A stretch of 33,761 bases of DNA from Chloroflexota bacterium (GTDB taxonomy: Bacteria; Chloroflexota; Dehalococcoidia; Lucifugimonadales; Lucifugimonadaceae), in contig JADFPB010000005.1 of NCBI GenBank assembly GCA_022562515.1, positions 1 through 33,761 on the forward strand, given 5' to 3'. The stretch's first letter is position 1. Each line of letters opens with the position of its first letter. Position numbers and translations under genes: made by a program. This document shows positions 1-8,162 of this stretch, piece by piece. Under the pieces are notes generated by a model, which had not been told where the DNA came from, ran no database searches, and saw only the letters and a program-made list of their open reading frames with translations.

Positions 1-1
1 G

Positions 2-544
2 GAGGCGCTGAAGCGGCCGGGCCGGTTCCCGGAGTCATACGATGTCAATCCCTACGACGGCTATGACAGCGTCGACGCGTCTCCGCTCTATTTCGAGGGA
101 GAAACCGATGGCCGGCTGCCGGCGAACGCAAGAGTGCTGACAGTGGAGAGCGGCGATGAGACCGTTGCGTATCCGTTCACATTTCTGGAAACCCGCCTGG
201 TTTTGAACGATCGCGTTGGCGATCTCGATCTTGCGGTGTTCTTCGACCCTGAGACGCTGTCGGGATTTCAGAACGCTGGAAGTAGCGAGAGGGTTGCGGG
301 TTCGACGACGGTGTTCGACCGGGCGGTGGCCGGCATGACGCTGACGTTTGAGGCGGCCGATGGCGGGTTCAGGGACGAGGAGACAGGATCGCTATGGAGC
401 CTGGGCGGCGTCGCCATCTCCGGGCCGCTGACCGGGCAGCGGTTGACGCCGGTCCTGCATGCGAACCACTTCTGGTTCGCATGGGCGGTGTTCAAGCCTG
501 AAACGGTGATCCGGGACCGGCCTGAATCGCTGTCGGCCGGGTAG
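2..544 (+). CDS. DUF3179-like domain protein, C-terminal part (5' truncated by window)
   Basis: Frame is open from base 2 (EALKRPGRFPESYDVNPYDGYDSVDASPLYFEGETDGRLP...) into the 134-544 ORF; motifs VLTVESGDETVAYPF, STTVFDRAVAGMTLTFE, LTPVLHANHFWFAWAVFKPET are DUF3179-like. Confidence 0.75.
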   Translation, partial: EALKRPGRFPESYDVNPYDGYDSVDASPLYFEGETDGRLPANARVLTVESGDETVAYPFTFLETRLVLNDRVGDLDLAVFFDPETLSGFQNAGSSERVAGSTTVFDRAVAGMTLTFEAADGGFRDEETGSLWSLGGVAISGPLTGQRLTPVLHANHFWFAWAVFKPETVIRDRPESLSAG

Positions 545-579
545 GTCGGCTCAGGCGGATAAACAGCGTCACCGGGGCA

Positions 580-1005
580 CTACCCCTGAACACTATTCGC
601 CAGCCAGGGAATCGCCACGCCGAAAAGCCCCACGAACAGCACGTACTCGAATAGCACATGCAATCGAATCGGCCGCAACAGACCCAGCGCGACTGGCGCG
701 GTGCTTACGGCGAATATCAAGATAAAGATGAAATAGGGGATGCTCGGTATCGGGTCGAACCCGGTTCCTGCGAAATCCTCCAGCACCGTCGATAGCAGGG
801 CGAGCAGCGCGCCCGCTACACCCAGCCCCGGGACGATCGCGGCAGTGCCCAGGAAAACCACGCGGGGAAGCGCGGTCGCATCGGCGTTGCTGAACCGCCG
901 CTCGATAGTATCCGGCATGAAGTAAACCACCGCGTACGTCATGTGGCCAACGAAAACCAGCCCCATGATGAGGCCGAGCAGCGCCCCCGAAAGCGCCACC
1001 TGCAT
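580..1005 (-). CDS. small multi-pass membrane protein, unknown function
   Basis: Hydrophobic segments (MQVALSGALLGLIMGLVFVGHMTYAVVYF...). Start ATG at 1005-1003 overlaps the ispE stop as TGATG; the longer 1101 start would overlap ispE. Confidence 0.6.
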   Translation of the reverse strand: MQVALSGALLGLIMGLVFVGHMTYAVVYFMPDTIERRFSNADATALPRVVFLGTAAIVPGLGVAGALLALLSTVLEDFAGTGFDPIPSIPYFIFILIFAVSTAPVALGLLRPIRLHVLFEYVLFVGLFGVAIPWLANSVQG

Positions 1006-1892
1006 CAGGAGTCGCCGCCAGAATTCTCGCTGCGCTCGTCCGGCCACCACGCCCTGGTGAGCGTCGCATTCCAGCCCCGGCTCTGCAGCAGCAGTTGCCA
1101 CGCAACGCCAAGTTCCCGGCTATCCGCAACCGCGTACAACGTTGGCCCCGCGCCGGAAAGAATCACCTCCGCCGCGCCAACCCCGCGAAACCCTGTCCGG
1201 TACTCATCCATCCCCGGAAACGCCTCGTCTGCGACCTGGTCGAAGGCGTTGAAGAAAAACTGCGGTGGCACGTCGCCACCACCGCGTATTCGCCCCGCCA
1301 GTTTGTGGGACAGAGTCCCGCGAGTATGGTTTCCGGCCGTGAGCCGCGAAAACAACGCGCCGGTCTTGTTTTTCAGGTGCTCCGGGCGAATATGCGGCGA
1401 CAGCAGCACGAACCATTCCAGGTCCGCCTTCGGCAACGGCGTTACGTCCTCGCCCCTGCCCTGTACCAGCGCCGTACCGCCCCGCAGCAGATAAGGCACG
1501 TCCGAGCCGATCGTCAACGCCAGCGACGATAGCTCGCGCGCGTCCAGGCCCGCCTTCCAGAGCCGGTTCAGGCCCTCCAATACCGCCGCCGCGTCGGCCG
1601 AGCCGCCGCCCAGCCCCCCGGCCGCGGGGATTCGCTTCCGCAGCGTGATGTGGACGCCATCGGACGTGCCAGCCACGTCCCGCAGCGCCTGAGCGGACTT
1701 CACGACGAGGTTATCGCCGCCGGCCAGCTCCGGAACGTCACAGTTCAGGCTGATGCCGTCCGACGATTCTAGTTCGATCTCGTCGTGCAGATCGATCGTC
1801 TGCAACACAGACACCAGGTTGTGATAACCGTCATGCCGTTTGCCGAGGACTTCAAGCGTGAGGTTCAGCTTCGCGTGCGCTTCCAGCTTCAT
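1005..1892 (-). CDS. ispE: 4-diphosphocytidyl-2-C-methyl-D-erythritol kinase
   Basis: AHAKLNLTLEVLGKRHDGYHNLVSVLQTIDLHDEI; KRIPAAGGLGGGSADAAAVL GHMP-kinase motif; LSGAGPTLYAV. Confidence 0.95.
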   Translation of the reverse strand: MKLEAHAKLNLTLEVLGKRHDGYHNLVSVLQTIDLHDEIELESSDGISLNCDVPELAGGDNLVVKSAQALRDVAGTSDGVHITLRKRIPAAGGLGGGSADAAAVLEGLNRLWKAGLDARELSSLALTIGSDVPYLLRGGTALVQGRGEDVTPLPKADLEWFVLLSPHIRPEHLKNKTGALFSRLTAGNHTRGTLSHKLAGRIRGGGDVPPQFFFNAFDQVADEAFPGMDEYRTGFRGVGAAEVILSGAGPTLYAVADSRELGVAWQLLLQSRGWNATLTRAWWPDERSENSGGDS

Positions 1893-2731
1893 TACGGCTC
1901 ACCGGCTTCCAGCCACGCCTCGTACAACCCTCGCCAGTCGTCCATCGACAGGGTTGCCGGGCGCTGCGACGGATCAAGCCCGGCCTTCTCGATTATCGGC
2001 GCGTAGACGGCTGCCTTCCCCCTGAACCCGACCGCCAGAGAGTTCGGCAGCATCTTGCGCGGGGCGGCGAACCCGGCGCGCGCCAGCGTGAAAAATTTTC
2101 CGGTGGGCCCGCCGCCGATCGACGGCTCCGCACGCAGAGCGAGATGGACTACCGAAGAGTGAACCTTCGGTTGGGGCGAGAACGCCCGCGGCGGCGCGTG
2201 GCACACTATTCGCGCCTCGGCGTAGAGTTGCGTGGCTACCGATAGAAGGCCCATCTCACCCGGCTTCGCCGTCATCTCCCTGGCGACCTCACGCTGCACC
2301 ATGACAACGGCCTCAGTCGGTGGCGCCTCGTTCTCGAGCAGGTTCCGGACTATCGGCGACGCCGCGTAGTACGGCAGGTTGCCGACGACCTTGTACGGAC
2401 CCTCGGCCATCTCCGGAACGTCACTGGGCGACAGTGTCCGGGCGTCGGCGTTCACCACGCTGACGTGGGGCTGATCGGCAAACTTTTCCGATAGATCAGC
2501 GGCGAGCGCATCATCGTACTCGACGAGCACGAGGCGGCCGGCCGCTTCAGCAAGAAGTCCCGTAAGGGCGCCGCGCCCGGGGCCGATCTCTATGACCGTA
2601 TCCTGGCCGCCTTCGAGCCGTGCTGCACCGACGATTCGCTTCACAATCGAACGGTCGCGCAGGAAATGCTGCCCCAGTGACTTGCGCGGCTTTCGCCGGC
2701 CTGATGAAGACGTCCCAGATGAAGCAGTCAT
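1892..2731 (-). CDS. rsmA: 16S rRNA (adenine1518-N6/adenine1519-N6)-dimethyltransferase
   Basis: RKSLGQHFLRDRSIVKRIV, VIEIGPGRGALTGLLAE, VVGNLPYYAASPIV, QREVA. Track start is 2761; 2731 (MTASSGTSS) or later is preferred because 2740-2761 matches the 3' end of the SRP RNA. Stop overlaps ispE start as TAATG. Confidence 0.92.
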   Translation of the reverse strand: MTASSGTSSSGRRKPRKSLGQHFLRDRSIVKRIVGAARLEGGQDTVIEIGPGRGALTGLLAEAAGRLVLVEYDDALAADLSEKFADQPHVSVVNADARTLSPSDVPEMAEGPYKVVGNLPYYAASPIVRNLLENEAPPTEAVVMVQREVAREMTAKPGEMGLLSVATQLYAEARIVCHAPPRAFSPQPKVHSSVVHLALRAEPSIGGGPTGKFFTLARAGFAAPRKMLPNSLAVGFRGKAAVYAPIIEKAGLDPSQRPATLSMDDWRGLYEAWLEAGEP

Positions 2732-2738
2732 AAATGTG

Positions 2739-3008
2739 AGCCGTGCACCCCCGTTCGTCATGGCGCCGAAGATATGCTCAATCCCGATCGCTCAGACCAG
2801 GCTGGCCTGCGGCACCCGAGGGATCTCGCATACCGCTGCTTCCTTCCGGACCTGACGGGGTTCACAAGGCCTCGCCGCGCAGGACCCGGTCCTCAACACG
2901 ATCAATAAAGAGCAGGGAACTTTGACGCGCATGCCTCCGGGGGGAGTTCAACCCCGCTATAGCGGATTGCGGGTTCAGGGCGCCGCTACTTCCCCGTCTA
3001 GCACGACC
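2739..3008 (-). ncRNA. ffs: large bacterial signal recognition particle RNA (Alu plus S domain)
   Basis: Minus strand reads GTCGTGCTAGACGGGGAAGTAGCGGCGCCCTGAACCCGCAATCCGCTATAGCGGGGTTGAACTCCC (Alu domain, like Bacillus scRNA), then GGGTCCTGCGC...GTGAACCCCGTCAGGTCCGGAAGGAAGCAGCGG...GGTGCCGCAGG (S domain with GGAA tetraloop), ending GGTGCACGGC. 5' GTCGTGC pairs with 3' GCACGGC (helix 1); TGCTC/GAGCA and GATCG/CGATC pair in helix 5. Confidence 0.93.
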
Positions 3009-3014
3009 ACACCA

Positions 3015-3044
3015 ATCGTATGTATGCCACAGAACGGGTGTCAA
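3015..3044 (-). promoter_or_regulatory. sigma70-type promoter for the SRP RNA
   Basis: Minus strand TTGACA (3044-3039), 18-nt spacer, TACGAT (3020-3015), ~7 nt before the predicted RNA 5' end. Confidence 0.7.
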
Positions 3045-3108
3045 CGAGCCAGGCTGCCAATCTAACGCTCAGATCGGCGCAATCCGCGCACCCGTAGAAT
3101 GTCCCCGG

Positions 3109-3987
3109 ATGTCTAATTCACTCGAAACCGCAGTAATTCCGGTAGCCGGCTTCGGCACCCGGTTCCTGCCCGTGACACGCGCCGTCCCCAAGCCCCTGCT
3201 TCCCGTCGTCGACACGCCCCTGATCCACAGGTCGGTCCAGGAAGCCGTCGAAGCCGGATTCAAGCGAATCGTGCTCGTAATGTCGCCCGGCATGGAACCG
3301 ATCGCCGACTACTTCAGCCCGAAGCCGGCACTTGAGGCCGCCCTTGAGCAGAGCGGGAAAGACGATCTTCTGGCCCAACAGCACGCGATAGCCGGGATGG
3401 CCGACGTGACTGCGGTAGTCCAGCACGAAGCCAGGGGCCTCGGCCACGCTGTGCTACTGGCACGCGACGAAGTAGGCGATGCGCCATTTGCCGTCTTCCT
3501 CCCGGACGAGCTCCTCTGGGGCGAGAAATCGGCAATCCAGCAGGTGAAAGAGCTCTGGGAACGCGTTGGCGGCAACGTCTTCGGAGTGGTCGAGGTGCCG
3601 GATCAGGCTGTCCCGGCACTGGGAATCGTGGCCGGAGAGCCTGTCGATGCCAACGCATGGCGGGTGACCGGGATGGTCGAAAAGCCGCTGCTGGATGAAG
3701 CGCCGAGCAACCTGGCCATCGTAGGGCCATACATCCTGACCCCGGCCATCTTCGACTCAATCGAGGCCACCGCGCCCGGCGCAATCGGCGAAATACAGAT
3801 CACAGACCCCATCGCCGCACGCATAGACGCCGAGGGTGTCCACGCCCGAATTCTTCACGGAATCCGCATAGACGCGGGCACTCCGGCGGGCCTGCTCGCG
3901 GCTAATATATTTGAGGCACGCAGGAACAGCTCGCTATACGAGCGCGCAATGCAGATTCTCGATGATGCGGAGCAGTCTCGGGAGTGA
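3109..3987 (+). CDS. galU: UTP--glucose-1-phosphate uridylyltransferase
   Basis: TAVIPVAGFGTRFLPVTRAVPKPLLPVVDTPLI, GLGHAVLLARDEVGDAPFAVFLPDEL, VGPYILTPAIFD, GEIQITDPI. Confidence 0.9.
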   Translation: MSNSLETAVIPVAGFGTRFLPVTRAVPKPLLPVVDTPLIHRSVQEAVEAGFKRIVLVMSPGMEPIADYFSPKPALEAALEQSGKDDLLAQQHAIAGMADVTAVVQHEARGLGHAVLLARDEVGDAPFAVFLPDELLWGEKSAIQQVKELWERVGGNVFGVVEVPDQAVPALGIVAGEPVDANAWRVTGMVEKPLLDEAPSNLAIVGPYILTPAIFDSIEATAPGAIGEIQITDPIAARIDAEGVHARILHGIRIDAGTPAGLLAANIFEARRNSSLYERAMQILDDAEQSRE

Positions 3988-4020
3988 GCCGGCCGCGAAA
4001 GACTCGAACTCGCTCATCAC

Positions 4021-4449
4021 ATGAACGCAATCTCTACAGGCCCCCGGCATGAGGCCAGCCGTCTCAGATGGCTGTTCGCCCTTGCCGCGCTGACCGCGAT
4101 GCTGGCGCCGCTTGCAGGCGCCGCGCTCGACCACGACTTCGCCGAGCGGCAGCCCGGCCATACGCATGTCTACTTTGGTGGCGCCGCCGCCGTTGGCGGA
4201 GACGAACACGCATACACGGCAGATCACTCCCATGACGTTCAGAGCGTAATCGCCGTTAGCTCCAACGACGTTCTGGTCAGCGCCGCGCCATCGCAGCCTC
4301 CGCTCTCAAAACTCGTCGTATCTATAGGACGAACAAGCGGCGAGCACAGTAGTCCTGGCCGGGCATGGAACCACCTGCGTCCGCCAGGCGACGATGCGGC
4401 CCCAGATACATATTCGAACGAGGTAGAGCCCGACCCGCCGCGCGCGTAA
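4021..4449 (+). CDS. small secreted/membrane-anchored His-rich protein, unknown function
   Basis: N-terminal hydrophobic signal (LRWLFALAALTAMLAPLAGAA) followed by His-rich stretch (DHDF, HTH, DEHAYTADHSHD); upstream of and codirectional with the copper-type genes. Confidence 0.5.
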   Translation: MNAISTGPRHEASRLRWLFALAALTAMLAPLAGAALDHDFAERQPGHTHVYFGGAAAVGGDEHAYTADHSHDVQSVIAVSSNDVLVSAAPSQPPLSKLVVSIGRTSGEHSSPGRAWNHLRPPGDDAAPDTYSNEVEPDPPRA

Positions 4450-4515
4450 CTCCAACACCAACCGATAACGGTCGTGCGAACCGGTTTTCCGATCCGCCAT
4501 TCTTGGGAGTTACCG

Positions 4516-5553
4516 ATGCACATCAAAGTCACTTTTTTACTTCTGCTCGCGCTGGGCCTCATCGCGGGCTCATCCAGCGCCGCTCTGGCGCACGAAACGC
4601 GCGAGCTGGGCGGCGTCAAGATAGAAATCGGCTTCGAGACCGAGCCGCCCCTTGAAGGCCTCCCCAATGCCATAGTTATAGTCGCCGTCAGACCGGCCGA
4701 TGACTCTTCCATGGAGATGGACATGGGTGAGACAACGGACATGGGCGCCGCTTCAAAACTTCAGCTCCACGGGGAAGTATTCGGGTCGGGCACCATCGCG
4801 ACGGGGGCCTCATTCAGGTATGCGGTGACGCATGAATTTGAAGGCCAGACGATTCCGTTTCACAACCACCTGAACCATGACGCGTTCGGCGAAATACAGG
4901 TGACGCCGGATGCCCCCGAAGCAGAGTCCGTGACCATCGTGATCGGCGCGAATGGGTTCTACAAGCCGCCCACCGTGACGGTCAGGCCGGACACCTTCGT
5001 GATCTTCACGAATACCGACGACTCCCCACAGACCGTCATTAGCGGCCCCCCGAGCAGCAGCCCGGACTTTGCCACCGACGCCGAGGCCGGCTTTGTACCT
5101 GTGATCGGGCTTGAAGGTGATCTCCGCATCGAGATCACCCACACGGAGTCAGGGATCACCAGAGAACTGGTTCTTCGGCCGGTATTCGGACAGCCGGGCA
5201 AGTACCTGGCGCCGCTGATACCGACCGCTACGGGCCAGTACTCGGTGCGCCTTTTCGGCACGATCGGGGAGACCGACGTCGACGAAACCTTCGTCTCAGG
5301 CCCCGGCACGTTCGATGACGTGGTGCCTGCAACATCGATTCAGTTCCCCAACCAGATACCGTCCGGACGAGAGCTCATAGGCGCGGCGCGCGGCGCGCAG
5401 GAGCAGCTCGCAGCAGCGTTCGACGCCGCCGACGACGCGGACTCCTCCGCAACCACGGCGCTGATAGTCGGCATCATCGGCCTGGCCGTCGGTTTGACCG
5501 GCCTCAGCATGGGCGGATACGCCGTTTTTGCGACGCGGCGCAGGGCCCTGTAG
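4516..5553 (+). CDS. secreted membrane-anchored protein: YtkA-like domain carrying an inserted cupredoxin-like domain
   Basis: SD-like GGGAG 7 nt before ATG 4516; signal peptide; LGGVKIEIGFETEPPLEGLPNAIVI ... IGLEGDLRIEITH...RPVFGQPGKYLAPLIPTATGQYSVRLFGTIGETDVDETF flanks FHNHLNHDAFGEIQV and GFYKPPTVTVRPDTFVIFTNTDDSPQTV; C-terminal TM helix. Confidence 0.8.
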   Translation: MHIKVTFLLLLALGLIAGSSSAALAHETRELGGVKIEIGFETEPPLEGLPNAIVIVAVRPADDSSMEMDMGETTDMGAASKLQLHGEVFGSGTIATGASFRYAVTHEFEGQTIPFHNHLNHDAFGEIQVTPDAPEAESVTIVIGANGFYKPPTVTVRPDTFVIFTNTDDSPQTVISGPPSSSPDFATDAEAGFVPVIGLEGDLRIEITHTESGITRELVLRPVFGQPGKYLAPLIPTATGQYSVRLFGTIGETDVDETFVSGPGTFDDVVPATSIQFPNQIPSGRELIGAARGAQEQLAAAFDAADDADSSATTALIVGIIGLAVGLTGLSMGGYAVFATRRRAL

Positions 5554-5571
5554 GGACGCCAGGAGAACGCC

Positions 5572-5820
5572 ATGCCCAAATTTCCCAAGATCCTCAGATT
5601 GTTGAACAGGGCCGGACTCCGGCTCCGCTCCACGGCGCCTGTCCTCGCTCCCGCGCCGCTGCTCCACTCTATTGGCGGCGGCGGAAACTGGGACGAGATC
5701 ATCGCCTTCGCGGTGATCATCGGGTTCCTCGTCGCGCTGGCCGGATTCGGCTACTACAGCGGCCGGCAAAAGAACAAACGGCGCGCGCGGAAGCGTCGGC
5801 GGAGGTCGGCGAAGAGGTGA
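5572..5820 (+). CDS. small single-TM protein with extremely basic C-terminal tail
   Basis: NWDEIIAFAVIIGFLVALAGFGYYSG TM segment then RQKNKRRARKRRRRSAKR; stop overlaps the next start. Confidence 0.55.
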   Translation: MPKFPKILRLLNRAGLRLRSTAPVLAPAPLLHSIGGGGNWDEIIAFAVIIGFLVALAGFGYYSGRQKNKRRARKRRRRSAKR

Positions 5821-8129
5821 TGCGCCACTGGTTGACGCGGGCGTACGGGCGCAAGCCGATCAGCGCGGCCGCGACAGTTCTGCTCGCCGCGCTCTTCGCG
5901 CTCGCCGCCTACATCGGCTCTCCGCCGCTCCCGGCATCCGCTCACGCCAATGTCGAGGTCGCCAACCCGCAACCCGAGTCGGAATTAGAAGACGCGCCAG
6001 ACCGCATCGTCATCCAGTTCACGGAGCCACTGGAAGCCCGCTTCAGCGAGATCACGCTCCTCGACGCCAACGGGGTCCGCGTCGACAACCAGGACAGCAA
6101 GATCGACCTGACAGACCCCACCACCCTGGCCGTCACCCTGCCGCCGCTCGAGAATGGCACGTACACCGTTTCCTGGAGCAACGTCTCGACCGTGGACGGC
6201 CACCGCGTGAACGGCGCATACGTCTTCTCCGTGGGCGAGCCGATCTCCGGCGGTGCGGTGGTTGGCGGCGAATCGACCCTCCAGTCCCAGGGCGAGCCGT
6301 TCTTCCGCTGGATAGTCCTGCTCGGCGCGCTCGCGGCAGTTGGCGGCCTGGCATTCCAGGCGCTTGTCGTCCACCCCGTTCTGTCTCGCATCAGCGGCAA
6401 TCCCGCCGTGAAACAGGCGCGCGATGCGATGCTGCGGCGCGGTGACGTCGCGATCTGGGCCGGGCTGGGCCTGTTCGCCATCGGCTCCGTGCTGCATCTC
6501 GCGCAGCAGGCGGCAACGACCTTCGACGTATCGTTCTGGAACGCCATCGGCAGTGAAATGGGAACGATTGTTACGGATACCGACTGGGGAAGCGACTGGC
6601 TGCTCAGGGTTTCTCTAATAGGCGTCATGGCCGCGCTTCTGACCGTGGCAGCGCGCGTACCCAACCGCGAAATGCTGCTCGCCGGCGACATCCGCCTCGG
6701 CCAGGCTCTCCGTTATACCGCTCTCCTTCCAGGCGCAGCCGCGCTCTTAACACTGGCCCTCATCAGCCACGGCGCAGGCACGGCAGGGCTGACCGGGACT
6801 GCGCTCGCCGCCGACTTCGTACACTTGCTGGCGGCCGCTCTATGGGTCGGCGGACTGGTGCAGCTCTTCGCCGGGCTGCCAGTCCTGATCGGGGCGTCAC
6901 GGGAAGGCGTTTTGCGCCGCATCCTGCAGCGCATGGTCCCCCGCTTCTCCGTTGTTGCGCTCATCAGCGCGGCGACCCTGATCCTCACCGGCGCGTTCAG
7001 CGCCTGGGCGCAGCTAAGCGCATGGGAGGCGTTCACTACCGCATACGGATACGCCCTCATCGCCAAGCTGCTCGTTCTCATCCCGCTCCTGGCGGCGGCG
7101 GCGTTCAACCTGCTCTGGCTGCGGCCGAAGATCCAGACGGCGACCGGCCGGGCTGCAAGGCTCATGCGGCGCTTCGTCGCACTCGAGATCGCCTCCCTCG
7201 TTCTCGTCCTGCTGGCCGTCGGATACCTGACCGCGCTCGAGCCCGGCCGGCAGGTAGCCTCACGCGAAGCCGCTGCCAGAGGGCCGAGCTTCACTGAAAT
7301 AGCCGAGGGCGCAACGATCGATACCCGCTTCGAGCACTCACGCGTCGGGCCGAACAACATCACGATCACCATCACGGACAGGCGCGGCAACCGCATCGAG
7401 AACGCCAACAACGTGGAAGTGATAATCGTCGGGCTGAGCGCTGGACTCCCGAGCGATCTCGCCCGCGCCGTGGACCAGGGCAACGGCGAGTGGCTGATCG
7501 AGGACTACCGGCTCAGCGTGGCCGGCGAGTGGCAGATCGAGACGGTTGTCCGCAGGCCGGGCAGCTTCGACGCCCGCACCGCGTTCCGCTTCGACATCGG
7601 CGGCGTCGGAGACGGGGGAAGCTCCCTCTTCGCCCCCAACCCGGACACCGCGGGCCTGCTGTTTGGCGGCGCGGTAGCCGCCATCGGCCTCATGATCCTC
7701 TTCGCAAGCGTTCCGCTCGGCGCCGTTTACACGCGCTCCGGCATATCCATCGCCGCGCCCGGCCTGGCGGCGGCCGTGGTGGGGCTGGTGATCATCGGAA
7801 ACGCGGTTGCCACGACGAGCGCCGATACCTCCGGCCTCCGCAACCCCTTCCCGCCAACAGCTGAATCCGTGGATATCGGACGCGATGGATACGTGCAGAC
7901 CTGCTCTGCCTGCCACGGCGAAGAGGGCCTCGGCGATGGCCCGGCAGCGCCCAGGCTCACTGCCGATCTCACCATCCACGTGCCGCTCCACAGAGATGGC
8001 GATCTCTTCACCTTCATGAGAGACGGCATATCCGGCACCCCCATGAAATCGCTCAGCAACGTCCTCACCGAAGACCAGATGTGGCACATAGTCAACTACG
8101 TTCGGACGCTGGCGCGGCCGGGGGGATGA
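5820..8129 (+). CDS. CopC-CopD-cytochrome c fusion protein
   Basis: CopC: SAHANVEVANPQPESELEDAPDRIVIQFTEPLEARFSEITLLD; multi-TM CopD region; YtkA/FixH-like region; C-terminal c-type heme motif CSACHGEEGLGDGP with downstream GTPMKSL. GTG 5817 is an alternative start. Confidence 0.88.
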   Translation: MRHWLTRAYGRKPISAAATVLLAALFALAAYIGSPPLPASAHANVEVANPQPESELEDAPDRIVIQFTEPLEARFSEITLLDANGVRVDNQDSKIDLTDPTTLAVTLPPLENGTYTVSWSNVSTVDGHRVNGAYVFSVGEPISGGAVVGGESTLQSQGEPFFRWIVLLGALAAVGGLAFQALVVHPVLSRISGNPAVKQARDAMLRRGDVAIWAGLGLFAIGSVLHLAQQAATTFDVSFWNAIGSEMGTIVTDTDWGSDWLLRVSLIGVMAALLTVAARVPNREMLLAGDIRLGQALRYTALLPGAAALLTLALISHGAGTAGLTGTALAADFVHLLAAALWVGGLVQLFAGLPVLIGASREGVLRRILQRMVPRFSVVALISAATLILTGAFSAWAQLSAWEAFTTAYGYALIAKLLVLIPLLAAAAFNLLWLRPKIQTATGRAARLMRRFVALEIASLVLVLLAVGYLTALEPGRQVASREAAARGPSFTEIAEGATIDTRFEHSRVGPNNITITITDRRGNRIENANNVEVIIVGLSAGLPSDLARAVDQGNGEWLIEDYRLSVAGEWQIETVVRRPGSFDARTAFRFDIGGVGDGGSSLFAPNPDTAGLLFGGAVAAIGLMILFASVPLGAVYTRSGISIAAPGLAAAVVGLVIIGNAVATTSADTSGLRNPFPPTAESVDIGRDGYVQTCSACHGEEGLGDGPAAPRLTADLTIHVPLHRDGDLFTFMRDGISGTPMKSLSNVLTEDQMWHIVNYVRTLARPGG

Positions 8130-8162
8130 TCCCATCGTCGTCACCCAAACCGGGCGTTAGCC

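Noticed and set aside
2941-3008. tRNA-like hairpins (GGGTTCA/AACCCCGC)
   Set aside because: No tRNA cloverleaf; these are the Alu-domain hairpins of the SRP RNA.
6713-8144. Large minus-strand ORFs (256 and 268 aa)
   Set aside because: Antisense to the CopCD-cytochrome c gene, no recognisable domains.
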